Below, in pieces: positions 8,246-17,200 of a stretch of 38,504 nt of DNA. Below the pieces are notes generated by a model, which worked only from the letters and a program-made list of their open reading frames with translations, was not told where the DNA came from and made no database searches. Positions within the stretch are counted from its first letter, which is position 1, and each line of letters starts with the position of its first letter. The stretch spans positions 1-38,504 of the forward strand of contig JABAQN010000013.1 of the NCBI GenBank assembly GCA_019187495.1, written 5' to 3'. The stretch is from Steroidobacteraceae bacterium (lineage in GTDB: Bacteria; Pseudomonadota; Gammaproteobacteria; Steroidobacterales; Steroidobacteraceae). A program made the position numbers and the translations under genes.

Positions 8246-9303
8246 CGCACGCCACCGTTGCTGCGCGCCACCGCGTCCGCCTCGGCTTCGAGCTGCTCGG
8301 CGAAGCGCCGCCGGCCGCTGACGCGCGCGTGCGCGATCAGCGCGCGCACATCGGCGTCCGCCGCGACCGCCGCGCCAGGCGCGTGTCCGCGCGCCGCGTC
8401 GAACAGCTCGAGCGCGAGCGACAATTGTCGGGTGGCGATGAGGCGGGCGATCACGACTCGTGACACCGCGCCGTAAGCGGCCCGCTCGTTCCAGGCGGCG
8501 GCGCGCGCGAGGATCGCGCGTGCGTCCGCGGCGAGCACGGAACCCTCGGCCGCCGCGAGCCACTCACGCACCGGCACGGCGACGCGTACCGGGTCGTGCA
8601 CGCGCGCCGGCACGAACGCGTCGTCGAGCATGCGATCGCGCGACTTCGCGCGTTCCCGCGCCTCGCGATCCGCCGTGCGCTCCGGGCTCACCCGCGGCTC
8701 GAAACCGAGTTCCGCGCGACGCTCGTGGATCGAACCACCGATCACGCTGAAGAGTGACAGCAGCAGCCACTGCGCCGCGGCGATGCGCAAGAAATCCCAC
8801 CCCGGCAGCCTCGCGAGCCCGTAGATCGCGGCCCCGTAGACGAGCGTCGCGGCGAAGAGAAGAAGATAGTGCGGGCCGAGCCCGCGGATCACACGGGCCA
8901 GAGTCAGCGGGTTCAGCGCCTCGAATGCATTGCCCGTCACGCCGAGCACCGCCGCGGTCGCAGGCAGGAGCAGCAGCACGAGCACGGCGATGGCGTAGCC
9001 GGCCGCGCCGCCAAGCCACCATGCGAGACCGAAGCCGCAGGCGGCGATGGCGAGCTGCATCAGCGGGCGCTGCTCGAACGGATTGACCATCTCGACCGAG
9101 AGCACCGGGGGTTCGACGATGCCCTCCGAGGACAGGTCGAGCAGCACGTACGCGTACTTGAAGAGCCACGACAGCAGGATGATCGACAGCGGCAGGCCGA
9201 ACATCCCCGCCGCCTGCGCGAGGGTCAGCAGCACCGTCAGCGTCGCGATCAGCACGAGCGCCGCCGGGCGCGCCGGTCGCAGCGCGTGGCGCAGGAGTCC
9301 CAT
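8242..9303 (-). CDS. Multi-pass membrane protein of unknown function
   Basis: I do not recognise the family with confidence. The 353-residue protein has about five or six hydrophobic segments in its first 200 residues (near 13-55, 80-125, 145-165 and 175-195). A hydrophilic, charged, helix-rich C-terminal half (about 200-353) is probably cytosolic, and its Ala/Arg-rich helices could be TPR-like. It starts four bases after the stop of the 991-residue DUF11 protein and ends in an ATGA overlap with the Gre-like gene, so the three are probably co-transcribed. That context hints at a role in the envelope or in export of the DUF11 protein, but this is inference. Confidence 0.75.
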   Translation of the reverse strand: MGLLRHALRPARPAALVLIATLTVLLTLAQAAGMFGLPLSIILLSWLFKYAYVLLDLSSEGIVEPPVLSVEMVNPFEQRPLMQLAIAACGFGLAWWLGGAAGYAIAVLVLLLLPATAAVLGVTGNAFEALNPLTLARVIRGLGPHYLLLFAATLVYGAAIYGLARLPGWDFLRIAAAQWLLLSLFSVIGGSIHERRAELGFEPRVSPERTADREARERAKSRDRMLDDAFVPARVHDPVRVAVPVREWLAAAEGSVLAADARAILARAAAWNERAAYGAVSRVVIARLIATRQLSLALELFDAARGHAPGAAVAADADVRALIAHARVSGRRRFAEQLEAEADAVARSNGGVR

Positions 9304-9307
9304 GCGC

Positions 9308-12283
9308 CTATTTTATGCGCACCCGCAATCGTACGGAGAACGCAGGCGATCCGCCGCCACCGGCGCCATTCATCGCTCCCGTCGGCGCGATGCGCACGCC
9401 CGTGACCGCGCCGTCGTAGCCCTGCCCGTCCGGCACCGGCGTGTAGGTGTAGGGCGCCCCGCCGCCGGGCTGGTTCGAGTAAGATACATCCGCCGACGGA
9501 TTGAAGGCGAGCCCGCTCGCGGGCGTGCCGTCGATGAATTCGACCGGTCCGCCGCCGCCCGCGGCCACGTAGAGCGCCGCATCGGGCTGGATCGGGTCGG
9601 TGATCGCGAGCGAACTTGCATCGACGGTGCCCGGCCCGCTGTTCGTCACGCCGATCGTGTAGCGAATGACCGCGCCGGGGATGCGCTTGGGATTGGTCGC
9701 GCCGTTGACCGGATCCGAGAGCACTTCCGAGAGCTTGGACACGAGCAGCGTCGGCAATGGCTGCACCACCGTGAAGCCGTCGACGCCGAGGTCCGTCACC
9801 GTGCCTTCCGTGCCTTCGGTCGCGGTGACTCGCATCGACCAGCCGCCGATCGCCGCGGCGGGCGGCAGAAGCCAGGCATACTCGAAGGTGCGCGTCGCGG
9901 CGCCCGAATCGGCGACCTGCGTCATCACCGCATTCGCAACCTGCACCGCGCCCAGCGCATCGACCAGATCGAGTCGCGCGCCGGTGATGTCGGCGCTGCC
10001 GAACGGATCGCTGACGACCGCGCGCACGTGCACGGTATCGCCGCGCGAAAAGCTGGTGGTCGCGGTGCCACCCGGATAGGCGGCATCGAAACTCGTCACC
10101 GAGTCGACATTGATGACCGTGTTGCTGTTCAGCTCGACGCGCGAGGCGGAGCTTACGCCAAACGGATGGACGCGCGTCTGGCCGCCACCCACCGGGCCAC
10201 GAGTGATCGTCAGGGAGAAAGTCGAGCCCGCGGGATACGAGGCCGCAACACCGGGCAGCACGAAATTGAACAGCGCGGGTGTCGCCGAATTCGGCGGACT
10301 GATCGACTGCGTGACCGAGCCAATGGTGCCGGTCGCACTGTTCGCGAGCGTGATGGTGACCTGCCGATTCGCACCCCCGGTGCGGGACATCCACAGCGGC
10401 ACCGCGATATTCCCCCCGGCGAGCGTCACCGGGAGCTGCAGCGGTGGCGCGAGCACCCACTGCGCCGACTGGTTCCGACCGATGCTGACGATGGGTTCCA
10501 CGCCCGTCGCCGGCACGCGAGTGAGCGGCAGGCCGGCCGTGCTGTGAAGATACAGCGGCTTCGTCCCCGCGCCCGGGATCTGCGACGGTGACACGATCAC
10601 CTGCGGCGCATCGGGCGCCGCGCCGGCGCCGGTCGGGTTGGTCACGGCCGCCGTGTTGTCGATGGTGGTGCCCGGCGAGGTGCCGGACGGAATCACGACA
10701 TCGAACACGATCGTGGCCGTGCCGTTCGCCGGCACGGTGATGCCGGACACGTCGAGCAAGGTGGGCGTCGAGGCATTGGTCGCACCGGGCGGCACGCTGA
10801 CGACGCTGAGCCCGGTGGTGTTGGCCGGCAGCGGATCGGTGACACTGACGCCCGAGGCCGCGACACCGCCCGTCTCGACGAGCGTGATGGTGTAGCGCAG
10901 CGTATCGCCCGCATCCGCCTCGCCGCCGTTCAGGTCGCTCACCGTCTTGGTCGAAGTCGAAAGATTCGAACCGGCGACGATCGTCGGATCGCTCGCGCTG
11001 TTGTTCGCCGCGTTGACGTCGACGCTCGCGCTCGTCACCTGCGCCGAGTTCGTGACCGAAGGCACGGCGCCGCCGCCCACCGCGACGGTCAGCGTGAGAT
11101 CCGGCAGCGACTGGCCCGGATCCAGGAACGGCGGGTGCGTGCAGGTGACGTCCTGGCCCGCGGCCGAGCAGCTCCAGCCACTGCCCGTGCCGGACACGAA
11201 TGTGAGTCCCGCCGGCAATGTATCCGTCACGGTGACGACATTGTCCTCACGCTGCTCGCCCGCCGCGTTCGAGACGCGCAGCGTGTAGACGCCGTTCGTG
11301 CCCGCGGCGAAGTTGCCGGTGTGCGTCTTCGTGAGCGACAGGTCGACGGTCGGCTGGCTGGTCACGCTGACGACCTGCGCGAGGAGCAGCACGAGATCGC
11401 CACCCGCCGAGAACTGCGTGGTCGCCGACGTCTGGCCGGGCGACAGGAGCGTCGATACATCGAAGGTATCGACGTCGAAACCGTAGCTCGCCGCATCGCC
11501 TATCGAATTGACCGTACCATCGTAAGGCTGAACCAGGGGATCGCTGCCTGGCACGTTGATGACGTCATCGAGCGTCGTGCCGTTGAAGCGCAGCGCCTCG
11601 GAATAGCCGCCCATCGGGCCGGAATTGCCGGGGTCGCCTTCCATCGCGACGATGGCGATCCGTCCGTCGATCGCGGTCGCCGGAACGAGGAAGCCGTCGG
11701 GGGTCAGCGTCAGCGCGTTGCCGCGAAATGGCTCGAGGCCGTCGAACACATTGATCGCGCGCAAGCGTTCGGACGGTGAGCCGTAAACGACGACGAGCGA
11801 CCAGCCGGACGCCACCGCCGAGGTGCCGCAGTGGGGCGCACCGGTGTTCACCGTGAGACCGCCGAAAGTGAAGCTGCCGTTGCCGCTGACGCGCGCTGTG
11901 ACATCCGCGAAGGCGCCGAAGTAGGGATAGTCCGTGCCGCCGTTGTCGTAGGTGGCGGTAAACGTGCGGCTCGCCGATACGCCGCTGCCGTTCAGCGTGA
12001 CGCTCGTGTCTGGCGTTGCGCCCGAGCCGCCCCAGTAAAGGTACGCCGCCACGACGCTCGCCCCCGGCGGAATGCCGGTGAGGGCTGCCGTATCGGAGCC
12101 GTTCAGCGCGCAGGCATTGCCGTTGTTGTCCTGCGAACGCAGCGACCCGCCGGTCGCCACGAAATTGATGTTGCCGGTAAGGCGCGTGTAGCGCGTGATC
12201 GGCGTCTGCTGCGCGTGTGCGATGGCGCTGCCGAGCGCGAGCGCCAGCAGTGACAGCAGCGGAAATGCACGAGCGCGTCGCAT
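9308..12283 (-). CDS. Large exported DUF11-repeat protein with DUF3344-like N-terminal domain
   Basis: This is a 991-residue secreted or surface protein. A signal peptide covers residues 1-24 (MRRARAFPLLSLLALALGS, cleavage after AHA). The next ~260 residues (VVAAYLYWGGSGATPDTSVT to FDVDTFDVSTLL) resemble a DUF3344-type beta domain. DUF11/B_ant repeats follow at about 312-415 and 438-555. A beta-rich stretch runs to about 835, and a final DUF11-like module at about 845-991 contains DPVNGATNPKRIPG. No sortase signal or membrane anchor is present, and the chain ends on a beta strand (RLRVRIK). DUF11 folds are Ig-like modules of surface proteins. The ATG at 12283 is chosen because the signal peptide begins there. 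It is divergent from the other DUF11 genes across a 263-base gap. Confidence 0.85.
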   Translation of the reverse strand: MRRARAFPLLSLLALALGSAIAHAQQTPITRYTRLTGNINFVATGGSLRSQDNNGNACALNGSDTAALTGIPPGASVVAAYLYWGGSGATPDTSVTLNGSGVSASRTFTATYDNGGTDYPYFGAFADVTARVSGNGSFTFGGLTVNTGAPHCGTSAVASGWSLVVVYGSPSERLRAINVFDGLEPFRGNALTLTPDGFLVPATAIDGRIAIVAMEGDPGNSGPMGGYSEALRFNGTTLDDVINVPGSDPLVQPYDGTVNSIGDAASYGFDVDTFDVSTLLSPGQTSATTQFSAGGDLVLLLAQVVSVTSQPTVDLSLTKTHTGNFAAGTNGVYTLRVSNAAGEQREDNVVTVTDTLPAGLTFVSGTGSGWSCSAAGQDVTCTHPPFLDPGQSLPDLTLTVAVGGGAVPSVTNSAQVTSASVDVNAANNSASDPTIVAGSNLSTSTKTVSDLNGGEADAGDTLRYTITLVETGGVAASGVSVTDPLPANTTGLSVVSVPPGATNASTPTLLDVSGITVPANGTATIVFDVVIPSGTSPGTTIDNTAAVTNPTGAGAAPDAPQVIVSPSQIPGAGTKPLYLHSTAGLPLTRVPATGVEPIVSIGRNQSAQWVLAPPLQLPVTLAGGNIAVPLWMSRTGGANRQVTITLANSATGTIGSVTQSISPPNSATPALFNFVLPGVAASYPAGSTFSLTITRGPVGGGQTRVHPFGVSSASRVELNSNTVINVDSVTSFDAAYPGGTATTSFSRGDTVHVRAVVSDPFGSADITGARLDLVDALGAVQVANAVMTQVADSGAATRTFEYAWLLPPAAAIGGWSMRVTATEGTEGTVTDLGVDGFTVVQPLPTLLVSKLSEVLSDPVNGATNPKRIPGAVIRYTIGVTNSGPGTVDASSLAITDPIQPDAALYVAAGGGGPVEFIDGTPASGLAFNPSADVSYSNQPGGGAPYTYTPVPDGQGYDGAVTGVRIAPTGAMNGAGGGGSPAFSVRLRVRIK

Positions 12284-12546
12284 CGGGGAGAGCGGCCCTC
12301 CATGGCGTGGGCGGGAAGCATACGTCGCGCGGCCGCGCCGCCGCGCGGACAAAAAGTGACGGCGTCGACATTTTATTATGTCCACACCGCTTTGCTCAGG
12401 TAACTTAAGACGCCGGTCACAATTGTTCGCTGCCGCCCCGGAAACAATTCCCGGGCAGCCATGGAAGGCACGAACACAGTGTATCGACCGCAGCGACCAG
12501 TTTCTTTAGGGCGGACCCCGCCCTCCCATCTTGAAAAGGAACACCC
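12284..12546. promoter_or_regulatory. Divergent control region between the DUF11 genes
   Basis: These 263 bases separate the start of the 991-residue DUF11 gene from that of the 163-residue exported protein and should hold both promoters. The most AT-rich patch in the area is at 12366-12386. It includes a five-base inverted repeat GACAT/ATGTC (12367-12371 and 12378-12382) around TTTATT, and -10-like hexamers on both strands (TATTAT on plus, TAAAAT on minus). No matching -35 at a good spacing is clear. The plus-strand gene has AAGGA six bases before its ATG. No small ORF or RNA gene is evident. Confidence 0.4.
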
Positions 12547-13038
12547 ATGAAGCGTTTCAATACGTCGTTCGCCGCTTTTGCCCTGGCGCTGCTGCCTGCG
12601 AGCCTCGCGCTCGCGCAGGAAAAAGGCTGTATCGAGCTGAAGACCACCGCCCAGACCGAGCGCACGGTGAAGGGCGCCGATGGCACTGACCGCACCGAAC
12701 TCGTGGCCGCGACCACCGTCCTGCCGGGCAGCGTGGTCGTCTGGACGGTCTCCGCCACCAATGTGTGCGCCAAACCGGCGGGCGACGTCTCGATCGACAG
12801 CCCGGTGCCCGAGCACATGGTGTTCATCAGCGGATCGGCGATCGCCGCCGCCTTCACCGTGAGCTACTCGGTCGACGGCAAGCGCTACGGCGGCGCCGAT
12901 GACCTGGCCGTCCGCGATGCCGACGGCACGACCCGCACCGCGCGCCCCGAGGAATTCCGTCACGTCCGCTACGCGATGCGCATGCCGCTCGCGCCGGGCG
13001 CGACCGCGAGTGCGACCTATCGCACGCGCGTCGAGTAA
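12547..13038 (+). CDS. Small exported DUF11-like protein
   Basis: This is a 163-residue protein with a Sec signal peptide (MKRFNTSFAAFALALLPASL, cleavage after LALA) and one Ig-like DUF11-type module: PGSVVVWTVSATNVC, then DSPVPEHMVFISGSA, then VSYSVDGKRYGG, then RYAMRMPLAPGATASATYRT. The mature part has only two cysteines (C29 and C75), which could form a disulfide. It is the first of three same-strand genes and lies 39 bases upstream of the 373-residue DUF11 protein, so it is probably a subunit of the same apparatus. The ribosome binding site is AAGGA. Its role is unknown. Confidence 0.8.
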   Translation: MKRFNTSFAAFALALLPASLALAQEKGCIELKTTAQTERTVKGADGTDRTELVAATTVLPGSVVVWTVSATNVCAKPAGDVSIDSPVPEHMVFISGSAIAAAFTVSYSVDGKRYGGADDLAVRDADGTTRTARPEEFRHVRYAMRMPLAPGATASATYRTRVE

Positions 13039-13077
13039 CCCGTTTCCTGATTCGATTGCAAACAAAGGAGTATCGCA

Positions 13078-14199
13078 ATGTTGCATGCAGGTAACCCGCG
13101 GCGGATCGCACTCGCCGTGCTCGCGACCGCCGCCTTCGGCGCGTGGCAGACGGCAGGCGCCGTCGGCACCGCGGCGAACACGACGGTCAGCAACCAGTCG
13201 ACGGTCAACTACTCGGTCGGCGGCGTCGCACAGACACCGATCGAGAGCTCGCCGACCGGCAACTCGACCCCCGGCGGCGGCGCACCGACGACTTTCGTCG
13301 TCGACAACCGCATCGACCTCACGGTGACCGAGGTGTCGGGCGGCAATACGCCCGTCACGCCGGGGCAGACGAACCAGGTGACGGCGTTCACCGTCACGAA
13401 CACCGGCAACGGCCCGCAGGGCTACCAGCTCACGCCGACCAACCTCACGGGCGGCGCCGTGTTCGGCAACACCGACAACACCGATGTCGCGAACCTGCGC
13501 GTGTTCGTCGACAGCAACGCCAACGGCACCTATGACGCCGGTGTCGACACGGCGACCGCGATCGATACGCTGGCGGCCGACGCGAATGTCGTCGTGTTCA
13601 TCGTGGCCGACGTGCCGGCGGGCGCCACCAACGGCCAGTTCGCGAACGTGCAGCTCTCCGCGCGCGCGGCGGTGCCGGGCACGAACGGCGCGACGCTCGC
13701 GACCGAGACGACGGGCGCCGACACGCCGGGCGCGGTGGACACCGTGTTTGGCGACGCCGCGCGCGATGCGACCGAAGTCGCGGCCGACCAGTACGCCGTT
13801 TCGTCGGCGGCGCTCACGGTCACGAAGACCTCGGCGGTCACGCAGGATCCGCACAACGGCGTGACCAACCCGAAGGCGATTCCGGGTGCGTTCGTCGAGT
13901 ACGCCGTGGCCATTGCGAACACCGGTGCGGCTGCGGCGACCGGGCTGCAGATCACGGACCCGCTGCCGGCGAACACGACATTCCGCACGGGCGCCTACAA
14001 CGGCGGCGCCAGCGACGTGTCGATCACGGTGGGTGCGAACCCGGCGACGTTCTGTGTCGCGGAAGCCGGCGCCGACACGAACTCGGACGGCTGCTCGCGC
14101 ACCGCGACCGACCTCGTGGTCGGTGCGCCCGCGCTGACGACGGTCGCGATCGGCGCAGGCAACGCGGTCACCGTGCGCTTCCAGGTCACGATCAACTGA
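13078..14199 (+). CDS. Exported DUF11-module protein
   Basis: This is a 373-residue secreted or surface protein. A signal peptide spans about residues 1-28 (RIALAVLATAAFGAWQTAGA). The first mature domain (about 30-240) is beta-rich and Thr/Asn/Gly-rich, with an acidic NVRVF-type segment (RVFVDSNANGTYDAGVDTAT) that resembles a calcium-binding DxNxDG-like loop. The C-terminal DUF11 module (about 246-373) contains DPHNGVTNPKAIPG and TDPLPANTTF and ends on the strand VRFQVTIN. The same C-terminal module closes the 991-residue protein on the other strand. A strong AAAGGAG lies seven bases before the ATG. The giant barrel protein begins about 23-29 bases downstream, so the genes are likely co-transcribed. 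Confidence 0.82.
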   Translation: MLHAGNPRRIALAVLATAAFGAWQTAGAVGTAANTTVSNQSTVNYSVGGVAQTPIESSPTGNSTPGGGAPTTFVVDNRIDLTVTEVSGGNTPVTPGQTNQVTAFTVTNTGNGPQGYQLTPTNLTGGAVFGNTDNTDVANLRVFVDSNANGTYDAGVDTATAIDTLAADANVVVFIVADVPAGATNGQFANVQLSARAAVPGTNGATLATETTGADTPGAVDTVFGDAARDATEVAADQYAVSSAALTVTKTSAVTQDPHNGVTNPKAIPGAFVEYAVAIANTGAAAATGLQITDPLPANTTFRTGAYNGGASDVSITVGANPATFCVAEAGADTNSDGCSRTATDLVVGAPALTTVAIGAGNAVTVRFQVTIN

Positions 14200-14227
14200 G
14201 GACGCTCGGTCCGACGATGAGGTGACC

Positions 14228-17200
14228 TTGCAGAGCGCAAGCGACGATACTCCTGCAACGCTCCGGGGCGGGTCGGCGAATAGCCGCCCCGCCCCGGTGG
14301 CGTTATGGCAGCGCCTCGTTTCCGGCGCGGCAGGGGTTTTTGCGCTCGCAATTCTGGCGTTGGGGCCGGTCCGCGCGCCCGCGCAGACGCCGCCCGGCAC
14401 GCTGATCCGCAACATCGCCGCGGTGGAGTTCATCGACGGCAATGGCATTGCGGGACGCACGCTGTCGAACCCGGCGGATTTCACGGTGCTGCCCGCGCCG
14501 TCGCGCGCGACGCTGACGCTGCTGCGTTCGACGCCGCAGGGCACGCCCGGCGCCACCGCGCCGACGCAGTGCGTGGGCCCGGGCGGCACGGTGACGCTGC
14601 CGCCACCGGTGCTCGCCGACGGCACCACCGTCGATCCGGCACAGCCCCTGCCGCTCGTCGCCGCGCCCATCGTGCACGGCGGCGAGGCGCTCTTCCTGCG
14701 CCTGCGGGATACGGACCAGAACCTCGATGCGACCGTGATCGACACGGTCGAAATCGATGTGACGGCATCGGGTGGTGACCGCGAACGGGTACGACTCAGC
14801 GAATCCGGGCCCGATACCGGCGAATTCGTCGGCTACATCCAGACCCGTGCGGCGGCGGCGAGCAGCGGGGATTGCGTGCTGCAGGTCGAACGCGACGCGA
14901 CGCTCGCGTCGAGCTACGCCGACACGAGTGACGCCACCGACACGGCAACCGCGCAGGCGCTGGTCGATCCCTTCGGCCTGGTGTTCGATTCGCGCACCGG
15001 CGAGCCGGTGAACGGTGTGCGCGTACGGCTCGTCACGGCGAGTGGTGCGCCGGCGCAGGTGTTCGGCGATGACGGCGTGAGCGCCTATCCGGCGGAAATC
15101 GTCACCGGACAGCCCGTCACGGACGCGGGCGGCGCGGTATACAACTTCGCTCCGGGCGTGTTCCGCTTCCCGCTCGTCGCGGGCGGCGACTACCGCTTCG
15201 AGATCGTGCCGCCCATCGGGCACGCCTTCCCGTCGCGGGCCACGGAGGCCGAACTGCAGGCGCTGCCGGGCGCACCCTACGCGCTCGGGCCGGGCTCGTT
15301 TGGCAACACGTTCACGCTGGCCGGGCCGGCGCCGACCAACATCGACGTGCCGCTCGATCCTTCGGGCAGCGCGCTCTTCCTGCAGAAGGGCACGATCACG
15401 ACGGTCGCCGCCGCGGGCGACTTCGTGCAGTACACGCTCTCCGTCCAGAATGTCGGCACGACGGGTCGCTTCGCCGGCGTGACGATCACCGACCGGCTGC
15501 CGCCGGGAGTACGTTACCGCCCGGGCTCGACGCGCAGCGGCACCGCCCGCGCGGCCGACCCGCAAGTCAGCGCCGACGGCAGCACGCTCATGTTCGCGCT
15601 CGGCACGCTCGATCCGGGGGTCACCGCGAGCCTGCGCTATGTGGTCGAAATCACGGTCGGCGCGCGCGGGCCCGAACTGACGAACAGCGCGCAGGCGGCG
15701 TCCGACACGGGTGTGACCTCGAACGCCGCGCAGGCCGTGATCCAGCTGCGCGAAGAGCTCTTCCGCGAGCGCGGCATCGTGATGGGGCGTGTCGTTGCGG
15801 GCGATTGCGAACACGAGACACGCGAACTGCCCGGTGCCGCGGGCGTGCGCGTCTATCTCGAGGACGGGCGCTACGCGATCACCGACGAGGATGGCAAGTA
15901 CCATTTCGAGGACCTGCGGCCCGGCACGCATGTCGTCCAGCTCGATACCGTGACGCTGCCGAAGGGCTACACGGCCACGAATTGCCCTGATCGCGTGCGC
16001 CACGCCGGGCGCGGCGCCTCGCAGTTCGTCGACCTGCGGGGCGGCGCGCTGTGGCGCGCCGACTTCGTGCTCGCGGCCGGCAACGGTGCCACACCGCTCG
16101 CGACGCGCCCCGCGCCCGGCACGATCGCCGTCGCGCTGCCGAAGACTGCGCGCACGACGCAGGTCGCCCGCGACGAAGCCGAACGCGCTTCCGTACGCAT
16201 GCCGGATCGTGCGCCCGATCGCGCCACGCTCGCGGGCATGCCGGATTTCACGCTCGAGCGCCTTGCACCGGGCATTGCCTGGCTCTGGCCGGGGCCCGAC
16301 TTCAGCCCGCCGATTCCGAGCGTCAAGGTCGCGATCGCGCACGGCCCGAAGGACCGTGTCGAACTCGCCCTGAACGGCACGCCGGTCAGCGCACTCAACT
16401 TCGACGGCGCGGCGACCAACAATGCGAAGACCGTCGCCGTGAGCCACTGGCGCGGCATCGACCTGAAGGACGGCGACAATACGTTCACCGCAAGAGTGCT
16501 CGGCCCCGATGGCGCGCTGTTGCAGGAACTCACGCGCGCCGTGCACTACTCGGGCGGTGCGGTACGGGCGGAAGTTGCGAAGGATCGCTCGCGCCTGATC
16601 GCGGACGGACGCTCCCGTCCGGTGATCGCGCTGCGCCTGTTCGACGCCGCAGGCAAGCCGGCACGGCGCGGCACGCGCGGACGCTGGCGTGTCGACCCGC
16701 CCTATCGCACGGCGTGGGAAGTCGATTCGCTGCGCGAGAACCCGCTGGTTGCGTTCGGCGATCGGGAACCGACATTCGAGGTGGGCGATGACGGCGTCGC
16801 GCTGCTCGAACTCGAGCCGACCGCACAAACCGGCAGCGCGGTGCTGCGGCTGCGGCTGAACGACCGGCAGAGCGAGGAACTGCGTGTCTGGCTCGCGCCC
16901 GAGGCGCGCGACTGGATCCTGGTCGGCCTCGCCGAAGGCTCGGGCGCCTGGCGCACGATCTCGGGCAATGCCGAGGCGGCGTCCGCCGCGGATCTCGAGG
17001 AGAATTACTCCGACAACGGGCGCGTGGCGTTCTTCGCGAAGGGACGGATCAAGGGCGAGTTCCTGCTGACACTCGCCTACGACTCCGCGCGCGATCCCGA
17101 ACTCGCGAAGCGCCGGCTGCTCGGCGTGATCGAGCCGAACCGCTACTACACGCTGTACGGCGACACGGCCGATCCGCGCGAGGAAGCCGCGAGCGCCGAG

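Noticed and set aside
12436..12468. Hairpin GCTGCC...GGCAGC in the divergent DUF11 gap
   Set aside because: Only six outer pairs with a four-base bulge inside; too weak to call a terminator or switch.
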